Shown piece after piece: positions 38,370-50,300 of a stretch of 64,000 nucleotides of DNA; positions within the stretch are counted from its first letter, which is position 1, and every line of letters starts with the position of its first letter. This DNA is from Apostichopus japonicus. Lineage: Eukaryota; Echinodermata; Holothuroidea; Aspidochirotida; Stichopodidae. The position numbers and the translations under genes were made by a program. The notes under the pieces were generated by a model. That model worked only from the letters and a program-made list of their open reading frames with translations. It did no database searches and was not told the DNA's origin. Location of the stretch: the NCBI RefSeq assembly GCF_037975245.1, contig NC_092567.1, positions 15,803,876 through 15,867,875 of the forward strand. Reading direction: 5' to 3'.

Positions 38370-41300
38370 TTAAATATATATGTATATGCATATACTTATA
38401 TATATGTGTGTATATATGCATGTGTGTATTTCTATTCAATTGTGTATGTATGCATAGGTGTATATATGTATTGTGGGTGGTGGGGGTGGGGTGGGTGGGT
38501 TATACGTATTGGGTTGGTATGTGGGTGGATATAAGTGATACTGTTTTGTTGTATTGTTCTCTCTATTTACTTATGGGAGCGCTCTACTAGACAAGCCATC
38601 TGGGTTTTTTGGAGTGCTTCCTTTCACAATTTTCCCTGTTGCTGATATGTTTTGTCACTTAGTTAACTTCTCTGTTAACTTATATTGTGAAGAAACAAAT
38701 AAATGAAATGAAATGAATACTGGCTATTTCAAAGGCCAAAGCTGTATTTATCAGAGATCATACCTCAGGGGTGGAGCCTTGCAGGGCTGACATCTGTGGG
38801 GAGGCTGTGAAATGAATACTGGATATTACATAGGCCAGAGGTGTATTTATATAGATCATACCTCAGGGGTGGAGCCTTGCAGGGCTGACATCTGTGGGGA
38901 GGTACTGGCTATTACAAAGGTCAGAGGTGTATTTATAAGAGGAGAGATCATACCTCAGGGGTGGAGCCTTGCAGGGCTGACATCTGTGGGGAGGTTACTG
39001 GCTATTACATAGGCCTGAGGTGTCTTTATAGATGAGATCATACCTCAGGAGTGGAGCCTTGCAGGGCTGACATCTGTGGGGAGGTTACTGGCTATTACAT
39101 AGGCCTGAGGTGTCTTTATAGATGAGATCATACCTCAGGAGTGGAGCCTTGCAGGGCTGACATCTGTGGGGAGGTTACTGGCTATTACATAGGCCTGAGG
39201 TGTCTTTATAGATGAGATCATACCTCAGGGGTGGAGCCTTGCAGGGCTGACATCTGTGGGGAGGTCCTGGCAGAGCTCTGGAAAGGTGGTGCAGCAGCGT
39301 TCATCGTCGACTTGGGCAGTGTCGGCTCCTCTAACCCATCCTTTGATAACGACTGGGGGCTCTGTGCTTCATTTGGAAACGGAATGGACTGGGGTGGGGT
39401 TGCACTACCCCCTGAGACATCTGTATTCATCTGACCTGTGCCTGGTGGTGACAGAGAAGGAGAGTGTCATGCATTGCAACAAATGTACGCACTTAAAACC
39501 TTTATTGAGGATTTTCTTTAATTTTTCTTCTCTCTTTTTTTTCAGGTTTTAAAATACTGCCTTGTGAATGACTTCTACCCTTTTTAATGACTTATCATTT
39601 ATTCATGTTGATAATTCATTCATGTAATGTACACCACTCAGATGCTGTTGAAAAGACAGAGAATTACAGGGATGGCGACTTAACCAGGGAGCACACCCCC
39701 AGTTTCATTCGATAAAAATCCAGAAAGCAGCAGGGAAGGGATTTCATGAGAAATTCAGCTTTCAATATATCATTACATAAGTCTTAAGTGAACAATGGCC
39801 AACTGCCTGGGACAATTTTAGACAATGGCACATAACATAAGGATCGGGAAATAAATCCAAGAACTCTGTAAACGTGGAAGACAGAAGGAGCGTCCAGCAT
39901 CTTAAAAAAGTACTGCAAAACGACTACTACCCACCCTGCATAGGCTGACCGAAACCATCTTTAGATGACATTTCTGTAGAACCAAATTGAGAAGTTTGGA
40001 GTGATCCTTGTTGATAGACATCTGGACTGGAGGATTGTCTCTCCTGAAAATAAACCCAGAAAGAAACTCACTCCAATTAAAGTCAAACAAAACCAACGGT
40101 CTATCTTCCCCCCATCCCCCTTCCAACTATATAGTACGATCAGCTGTCAACTTCAAAAGTTAACAACTTTATTAATTAGTGCAGGAACACCTCTGCAAGG
40201 ATTATTACACAACGACATTTAATATTGTTATGTTTAAATATTGCACCTGGCCATGTCAGAGTGCAATGATGTCATCAGAGCCAATTCATCTCTCCAATAT
40301 AAGCTATACATTGTCTGTTATGTCAAGAATATCTCTTTAAGTGATTCTGACAGGACGTGAGATACCATTTTCAAAACGCAAGCAGCCGCACGAAGTTAAC
40401 GTAATGCATGGCCAATGTGCTGCACTTGAGGAGACTCATTTACCTGTTGGAGTGGAGTGTTAACTCAGTTGTTAACGCCGGTGCCTTTCAATCATTAGGT
40501 CCCCGGTTCAAGTCACTCCAAGATTAATGTATGTCGTCCAGTTACAGAGTTGTTGACAATTGACAATTGAAAATCATGGACGTTAAATATGAATGTAAGA
40601 GACCGACTTCGGTCAGCTTGCGGCTTTGAAAAGCCAATGAGGCTTCTTCGCGAGTTCCTGCTTGCAGGAGGATCTTAAATACATACATATATACAAATAC
40701 ATACATACAAATACAAACATACCTCTGGCTTTGTGAGCTGTGGATCGATCGGGCTGTTCCTGTAAGTCCTCAACTCTGTCAGACCTTGGTTCCCAGGAGA
40801 GTTGTAACCGACGTTCTGCGCCCCGTCGGTCTGACCGCCGGACGCCGAATTCTGCCGGCCTCCGCTTAAACCTTGGTGGGAATTGCTGTAATCCTGTTGT
40901 TGGGAGTTACTGTAGTCTTGCTGCTGCTGAGATGCGCCGTAGTCCTGCTGTTGTTGCGTATTGCCGTAATCACCCTGGTTGGGTACGCTGCCGAGGCCGG
41001 GACCAGAATTCAACCCCGCTGCCTGGGACGCGTAGCTAGCTTGATCTATATAGCCCTGCTGGGTCACTATGCCCTGAGGGCCGCCCATACTCTGTTGGGT
41101 CTGTAAGTTCTGTTGTGACGAGAAATCATGCTGAGTCGCTGTCATACTGGCCTGGCCTGTATTTCCCATTAAATTCTGTTGAGATTCATAAATGTTCTGA
41201 GTGTAAACCGAATCGGGTGGCGGCGGATAGACGCTATCCGACTGAGATACCTGTCTGAGTGAATCCACGGACTGGTCTATTTGAGAAGAAGGAGTTCCTT

Positions 41301-44300
41301 GTCTATCCATGGAGGAGGAATCTATAGAAATGCAGAAAAAAAAAGGTGACGGATGTCGATGAAACTTGAACGTCGTTTGAGGAGAACTCTTACCAGAACA
41401 ATGTGGACAGTTAAATGCATGTAACTGTGATCCCTGCCAGTGTTACCTTATCCCTACATTTTGTATCAAACACCAAGGAGGGCCACATGGTACACACATG
41501 GTAACCTTGTAACTGCAAGAATGGTCTTCATGAATGGGTATCCTTAGTGGATATGTCCATAGCTGCACCAAAATGGGTGATGCAACAAGCTGATCCATTG
41601 TCTTCTTTTAAAGCAGCATTTTGCGTTGGGTCGCTTTTTTCCACCTTTTTAACATGTGCATCGATTTTTTTACATGTATCAATCATAAAACAGCAAACTA
41701 AGATACCATCCAAGTTTCACCCTGCCAAGAGTGTAAATTAGCGAGTAATTAACGATTCATATATCGATAACGAGTAAAAGTGTCCTCGACAAAGTTTTCA
41801 TATCTCCAAATCCACTAGTTTGAATTCCACCAATCAGTGAATAGTATGTTTATTCATGAGCATTTTGCCTTTGGTCGCTGTTGTCTACTTTCTTGACATG
41901 TCCATCAAGTTTTTTACATACATCAAATCACAAAACAGCAAATTAAGATATTAGCCAAGTTTTTCCCTGCCAAAAACGTTAATTGGCGAGTATTTCACAT
42001 ACAAAATTAATTCGCATTCAGTTCCCCAAACCCACTAGTTTGAATTCAACCAATCAGAGATGCAGGTTTAGTTATGAGCCGTTGCTAAAAATAGATTCAA
42101 GACTTTGCGTTAACAACTCCCTGGTACAACTGCCATATAGACTGTACACAAATCAAGCGTGGTGTTATAGTACGTATCTGTCAATGACGTTTGTAGTGTT
42201 TAAATATTCATATTATGGGCGAGGTTTATTGGGTTCCCAACGGAAAATATCTTGGAGAACAACAAAGTTGAAAGTTGCAATTTTTTCGACTTTTATGCCA
42301 CCATTTGAAGTAAAATATAGAGCTAGTGAAGCTACTTATGTATGTCGTTATGGCATAGTGGAGTCAGTGAGGTTGAGAAATATCATAGTCGAGGACGCAA
42401 AACGCTGCTTTAAAGAATTCATACAGCTAGGATGGCAGAGATATAAACAGACATCTAGACAATTACATATAAACAGTGTCAAAATACAAAGTACAATAGA
42501 CATAGGCAAAACAGACAAAGTGTGTACTTTAAGTCCGAGTGAATCCATGACAGTAATGCATATCCCATACATCTTGAACAAACATTTTAGGGGAATCTCG
42601 CCATGCGGGTTATCTTTTTTTCCATCTTTCATAGCAAGATTCTTACCTGATGTGCTTTGGAAGGCAGCAGTAGACATGTAGCTCTGCGATGGCATCAGAG
42701 AGACTGCTACCACAGCAGGATCTATGTGAGAGGCTGGCAAAGAGAACAAAGCAAAACATGATCATTTCTTAACAATGTGTCTTAGCTAGAGCCTAAACCT
42801 AACGTTTAAGATCCTAACTACGAGGGCAGAGGAAACGACCGGTTGAATAGACAGATGGGGCAGGAAAGATAACTGAAATATTGAAATAAAATTAACACAA
42901 AAACTGCAAAGAATAAGGTGATTTAAGGGGAGGTCAGACTCTTCACTCCATTTAATACGATATTTCTCCTCTAAAGCACGACCTGTTCTACTGGAAGGTC
43001 AGCACCGCTCTGCTACTTACGGTCTAATTCCAACATGGACTCTTGCAGGAAGGTGACACCGCCTTCTACAGGAGCTAGGACATCGTTGACATCGTGGGGG
43101 TGGTTTGATTTGGGAGGAGGCATCTCAATTGGTTCAGGAGGGTTTGGTATATCAGTCACTTGTTGCTGAGAAACCTCGCCCTGCCCTGACTGGTTGAATC
43201 CGGTCACCTGCAGAAGATGAAAAAGTGACAAACTGTTGTTTCATGTTGATTCTCCAATAGGAGAGATTTTATTATGGTCGACCCATGGTGGGACAATCCC
43301 TTCAAGACATCCCCAAATTGTATAAGAAGCTTGTTTAATTCACCATTGGTTACAACTGATCGAGCAGCTTTCACAGAGATGACCTCGAGGGTACAGTACT
43401 TATCCTTGTCCAACCAATAAAAAAAATTTAAATCAGATTCATAAAACTCTCAGTTTCAAGGGGTACTCCTTGAAAACTTGACTTAACTTACAGACTAGTG
43501 CAGTTTTGTTATGTTTGCAAGTAACATCAACAACAAAAACAACAAAACAACAGATATATTTTCAACATTTGCTTGACATTTTCAGAAGCAACAAACCTCA
43601 GGAGAGTCGATAGGATGGCTAGGATTGACTGAAGAGGCAGAATAGTCTTCATCTTCCTCTGTGGTTTCTACGGAGATGAAGAACAAGGAGGAAGAAGGGA
43701 GCTTGCAAAAATGTCATCTTTAAAAAAAAAAACAGCTGCTTGTACTGACAATGCAACGTCCGACATCCTCATAATTCATGCAAATAAGGTTATGTACTGT
43801 AAAGTGATACCAATACAATGGAATCCAAAAACAAAAGTTTGGCAACGTAAGCCAACGAGCAGGGCAACAGAAAATGTCAGCACTTCCGGAAAAAGGATGG
43901 TCATTGCAAAACTGCTTTTTATTTTCTTTTTATGTATGAAACATGGTTTCCACATTTTGTAACAAATACAATTCAGACTTTTTCAAGATCAAACACACTT
44001 TCTGGGGTTTCTTATATAGCCTACACACTAATCAGAACTTAAATGTTAGGCTACATAAGGTAGGCCTTACAACTTCCTACATTAATGCTAACTCCCATCT
44101 GACATTAGCGAGGAGCCAGAAGCTCAAACAGCCACTAATTCCACACCGGGACTTTTCTTCTCATCAGAGTTTGATTGATGCTGTTAAGTTTAATATCTCA
44201 CAGTGCACCAGAATGTCAAGGCTCCACTATAACATCCAACATATGACTTATATTTTAAGCTAGTCTTCACTATAACATCCAACATATGATTTAAATGTTA

Positions 44301-47300
44301 GGCTAGTCTTCACTATAACATCCAACATATGATTTAAATGTTAGGCTAGTCTTCACAATAACATCCAACATATGACTTAAGTGTTAGGCTAGTCTTCACT
44401 ATAACATCCAACATATGATCCTGAATGTTAGGCTAGTCTTCTCTATAACATTCAACATATGATCCTGAAGTTAGGCTAGTTTTCACTATACAGTAACATG
44501 GAACATATGATCCTGAACGTTAGGCTAGTCTTCACTATACAGTAACATCCAACATATGATCCTGAAGTTAGGCTTGTCTCAAGTTCACTATAACATCCAA
44601 CACATGATCCTGAACGTTAGGCTAGTCTTTATGCCTTCACTAAATTTCATGAAGTCTAGGAAAGAAAAAAGCAAATCACAAGAGAGTATCCATCCAAAAT
44701 TGACCCCACCGTACAAGAATGTCCTCTTTTGTCCAAGAAAAAAAAACTTTGATATGTAAGCTTTCAAGATGATAAGAACTATCAGATGACTTTCTCCAGA
44801 ACAAAACTTCAAAATTCAAGAACTCTCACAACCCAGAAAAGAGTTTTTTTTTTCAGTTCCGCTACATTTTCCAGACCGTGTGGGAACCATGCATGTGGAT
44901 CAAATGTGTATTTACACCAACAGATCAAAGAACATGACCACAACCATATAGTATGATGTTACCCTACCTGTTATTCCTAGTTCTGTATAAGTAGAGTGAC
45001 AGCACTAAGATTGTGAAGAGGACAAATACTGTATGCCAAGTAAATATACACTGTGCTGTTATCCATTGTCAAACTATATTACCTGCTTCCACTTGCACTT
45101 CCTGGACTTCTGATGGTGCTGTAGGGGGATCTGTTTCCTCAGACGGAGGGTCAGGAATGTTATCCAGGTAACCGCTTTTGTGTATTCTATTTACAAGTTC
45201 TTTCAAGTATTTATCTGATCGACGGAGTTAAGGGTCGAGATTTCTATAAGCTTGTTGGCGGAGACTGAATGTGTAATTTTACTATATATATATTTACTAT
45301 ATATCTTACAGTTGGCCATATCAAAGATTGACGCATGCGCCTGTAATACTCACTAGTGAGACCACACCAGTTACCACAAATGATGGATACCTCAGTTAAA
45401 ATTTCTGCAGCCTCACTACCTCACCCTAAGTATACAAACCTCAGTAAAGCAACCCAACCTCACTCCCTAACCAGTCTGTATAGCATCTCTGTAAATAAAC
45501 CCAATTACTCTTCTTCAACCCAAACTTAACTACCATCCCACAGACTTAAAGGCATTGAAGACTCGCCCCAAACCCTGTGCCGCCATCTGAAAAAGTTAAC
45601 CTTCTGTTGCTTGCGGGTGACGTTTTGTTCGTGTCGCTACAAAATGCAGACAGTAATGAAACGTGATACCTGGTTATCTTTAGCTGGACCTGAGATGTCC
45701 ATCGCTGTATCGTTTGCACTGTGCTGTGTGTATTGACAGCAGCTGTATGTACTGACTGTACACTAGTGTCTAATACCGATGGTAGCAAGCTGTGTGTGAA
45801 TTTTCTGGGATCGATGGTGGTGTCTAACACTTCTGTTACACCTCATTGGAAACTAGGTCAGATTACCAGCTTTAGACGTTTCTTTTGCGCGAGTCTTCAC
45901 ACCCTTTAAGCACCTCATGTAGCAAATTATCATGTCCATCTTCAACTGTACATACAGCACCATTACATAAAAGTACCTCAGCCTCCCTCTTACTCAGTGG
46001 CTTATAAACCTCCATAGATACACCAACTTCACTGCCTATGCCAGGACTATGCTAACCTCAAAAGTGACCTTAACTCCTGAATATTTTAGGGCAACCTCGC
46101 TTATTCAACACCCCGGTACATTAACCCCAGCTTCACTACCAGGCATGGTGAGTGTCCCTCCCTCACCGCTACAACGGCTAATTTTCTTCGCCTTAAGTTT
46201 CTCAAACGTTACATTTTTTAGAGGATACAGGTTGTTCCGCAGATTTCCGTTTCATCGCCCTTAAGGAATTTGTCCAGATGAACAGCTGCCTCTGCCATCT
46301 TACAATCGAAGCTAAAAGTTGAAAAAGAATGAAAAGGAAATCTTGGTATCAGAATGGAACTTGCTAACAGAATAAATCTTGTTTTACACAGAAAGTTAAA
46401 GATTAAAAGGCATAATCACAGGTATGCCTGCTGTAAAAAATAACTCACAGAACTTTGCAAAAATTGCGGTATATGCTCCAGTTTGCATATGCTACAGTGT
46501 GTTAGGATAATAGTGTTTGTCCCCGAGGTAGAAAAGAAATCACGGATATTCCGCGAATTCGCGGAAAAGTGCTGATACCTGTTATAGGAACAAACAGCCC
46601 AATGAGGGATTTTTGCAAAATTCTAATAAATTAAAAAAAGTTTCTGATATCAAAACTTTGGTAATGGCTTTTTCGGCAAGATATTTACTTCCCTCTGATT
46701 ACTAGCCTTATGGTTTAAACAGATCAATTGCAGGAGTGATACCTGTCCAACAAAACCACCAAATTGATCAAGTAAATCAGACATGGTTATAACATGTTCT
46801 TCTGCACTTATGGAAGTCCCTTATACAGGGATGAGCCTGGGGTAAAAAAAAAAATCACAGAACTTTGCAAAAATTGCGGTATAGGCTCCAGTTTGGGTAT
46901 GCTACAGTGTGTTAGGATAATAGTTTTTGTCCCCGAGGTAGAAAAGCAATCACGGATATTCAACTAATTACAACATTCTCCTGGTCTCACCTCTTCTTTG
47001 TTTCTGTCGTTTCAGCCCCTTCATCCTTCTCTTCGTCGTCTCGTGATGGACTCACCAGGGGATAGAACTCGTCGAGGTAGGTAAGGTCAGTCTCTTCAAG
47101 TGACTTTGAGTGAAAATAAAATAAACTTGGGGTGACGGTCATACTCTATCATAGTAACATGCTACTTTGCCCCAATTTCCCACAGCTTGTAAAAAGATCT
47201 TTTGAAAATTCATTTAAGGATTACCGATTCTAACTTATACTCAAAAGCAAACTTCTCGCTGAAGGGAAAAGATGATTGAAGGAGAAATTAACCCCATTTA

Positions 47301-50300
47301 AAGCAAGTGAGAATGTTTACGGGCTGAAGGGACGGGTCCAATGTCCATCATTCCAAGTAATGGTATGCTCAGATGAAACCAAACTAAAATACGATAAACG
47401 ACAAAGGAACAACTTCAGGAGGGTTTGTGCAGGACAAGACGATTACTACTTGTTACTACTGTTGACACTGTGAAACATTTAGCAAGGCTTGATAGGCTTG
47501 TGAAAGCATTACAACAACAATAAACAGAAGTAGGGAGATCCGTCTGGTCCCAGTTATTGTTCTTTACCTCAGCTCCGTTACTACCAGACAAGATATCATT
47601 CCTAATGTGGTCCTGACCCATCTGATGGGCTTAAAAGGCTTGTGAAAGCATTACAACAACAACAAACAGAAGTAGGGAGATCAGTGTGGTCCCAATTTTT
47701 GTTCTTTACCTCAGCTCCGTTACTACCAGACAAAAAGTCATTCCTAATGTGGTCCTGACCCATCTGATGGGCTTAAAAGGCTTGTGAAAGCATTACTACA
47801 ACAACAACAACAACAAACAGAAGTAGGGAGATCAGTGTGGTCCCAATTATTGTTCTTTACCTCAGCTTCATTACTACCAGTCAAGAAGTAATTCCTAATG
47901 TGGTCCTGACTCATCTGGTGGGCTTAAAAGGCTTGTGAAAGCATTACTACAACAACAACAACAACAAACAGAAGTAGGGAGATCAGTGTGGTCCCAATTT
48001 TTGTTCTTTACCTCAGCTCCATTACTACCAGACAAGAAATCATTCCTAATGTGGTCCTGAGCCATCTGATGGGCTTAAAATGCTTGTGAAAGCATTACTG
48101 TACAACAACAGCAATAAACAGAAGTAGGGAGATCGGTATGGTAACAATTTTTGTTCTTTACCTCAGCTCCATTACTACCAGACAAGAAATCATTCCTAAT
48201 GTGGTCCTGACCCATCTGATGGGCTTAAAAGGCTTGTGAAAGCATTACAACAACAACAACAATAAACAGAAGTAGGGAGATCAGTATGGTCCCAATTTTT
48301 GTTCTTTACCTCAGCTCCATTACTACCGGACAAGAAGTCATTCCTAATGTGGTCCTGACCCATCTGATGGGCTTAAAAGGCTTGTGAAAGCATTACAACA
48401 ACAACAACAATAAACAGAAGTAGGGAGATCAGTGTGGTCCCAGTTATTGTTCTTTACCTCTGCTCCATTACTACCAGTCAAGAAATCATTCCTAATGTGG
48501 TCCTGACCCATCTGATGGGCTTAAAAGGCTTGTGAAAGCATTACAACAACAACAAACAGAAGTAGGGAGATCAGTGTGGTCCCAATTTTTGTTCTTTACC
48601 TCAGCTCCGTTACTACCAGACAAAAAGTCATTCCTAATGTGGTCCTGACCCATCTGATGGGCTTAAAAGGCTTGTGAAAGCATTACTACAACAACAACAA
48701 CAACAAACAGAAGTAGGGAGATCAGTGTGGTCCCAATTATTGTTCTTTACCTCAGCTTCATTACTACCAGTCAAGAAGTAATTCCTAATGTGGTCCTGAC
48801 TCATCTGGTGGGCTTAAAAGGCTTGTGAAAGCATTACTACAACAACAACAACAACAAACAGAAGTAGGGAGATCAGTGTGGTCCCAATTTTTGTTCTTTA
48901 CCTCAGCTCCATTACTACCAGACAAGAAATCATTCCTAATGTGGTCCTGAGCCATCTGATGGGCTTAAAAGGCTTGTGAAAGCATTACTGTACAACAACA
49001 GCAATAAACAGAAGTAGGGAGATCGGTATGGTAACAATTTTTGTTCTTTACCTCAGCTCCATTACTACCAGACAAGAAATCATTCCTAATGTGGTCCTGA
49101 CCCATCTGATGGGCTTAAAAGGCTTGTGAAAGCATTACAACAACAACAACAATAAACAGAAGTATGGAGATCAGTATGGTCCCAATTTTTGTTCTTTACC
49201 TCAGCTCCATTACTACCGGACAAGAAGTCATTCCTAATGTGGTCCTGACCCATCTGATGGGCTTAAAAGGCTTGTGAAAGCATTACAACAACAACAACAA
49301 TAAACAGAAGTAGGGAGATCAGTGTGGTCCCAGTTATTGTTCTTTACCTCTGCTCCATTACTACCAGTCAAGAAATCATTCCTAATGTGGTCCTGACCCA
49401 TCTGATTCAGCACATTCTGCAAGAGTAAGATGGTCTGTATCCTCTTCAAATCCTGCTCCTGTCGATGAATATTCTCTTTCTTCTCAAGTTTTTTCTTCGA
49501 CTTACTCGTCTGAAATGGAAAGCAAATCCATTATAATCTTAATTACCCTCAAGTCTGTCTACTTTGATTAAATTAGGAATTATGTATCAAACTGTAGGTC
49601 ATTTGATTTCATAATGAATGAGTACAATTAGGGTGAATTTTTAATAGCCGTCAGAGTGGACCAAATTTCTAATTGGACTAACAAAATCATCTTTGCAGGT
49701 CGTGTAATGGGGGAATAGTTGTTTTCATCAAAAACAGATTGCATTGTAACTAACAATCCTCAAGTATCCAAAACGATAGATTGGTGTCACCCTCCATTCC
49801 TTCAGAGATACCAAAATCAAACAAAAAGTTGATGGTAGATCTATGATCACCTTGAAGGGGAGTTTTACTGGCCCAATTCACCAAACTTACAGTATCCTTT
49901 TAACCTACAGTGTAAGTATTGGTCACTCTTTGTTATTCTGCTTTTTGTAGATAACCAAATTTGCTGTTCAGATAACCAAAAAAGTACAGTAGGACATGGT
50001 TTTTCCAAGGGCCAACCTCCAAAGAAATTGTTAAAAGTCAGCCCAGGCAATAAGCACACGTATTTGTGAAGATGGAGATGTTTCCAGCTACCCTCAGGAG
50101 CAATAATTCCCACTGGAAGAAACTATATGGTTTGCAACATAGAAACCTTACCAAGTAAAGAAGTCACCTACAAAGAATATGATGACCTAATAGAAACATA
50201 GTAAGAACAGGTTCAATAAGGGGTTAATCAACGGTCTAGCGTGCATTACTCACAGGATTAATGCACGATCGGGGGATAATGCAAGCGATGCACGAGGGCA

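Noticed and set aside
40740-41106. Plus-strand open frames over Caprin exon 10
   Set aside because: They are antisense shadows of the Gln/Ser-rich exon; composition is dictated by the opposite coding strand.
41983-42681. Long plus-strand open frame (232 codons) inside Caprin
   Set aside because: It crosses a dispersed repeat and then runs antisense to Caprin exon 9. No domain pattern is visible, and its inverted copy at 63.5 kb is not open in the same way.
45083-45174. Shorter version of Caprin exon 6 with an acceptor at 45175
   Set aside because: It stays in frame with exon 4, but it drops the conserved [14 protein letters not shown] block, has a poor pyrimidine tract and skips exon 5. The longer exon 45083-45214 with exon 5 restores the family pattern.
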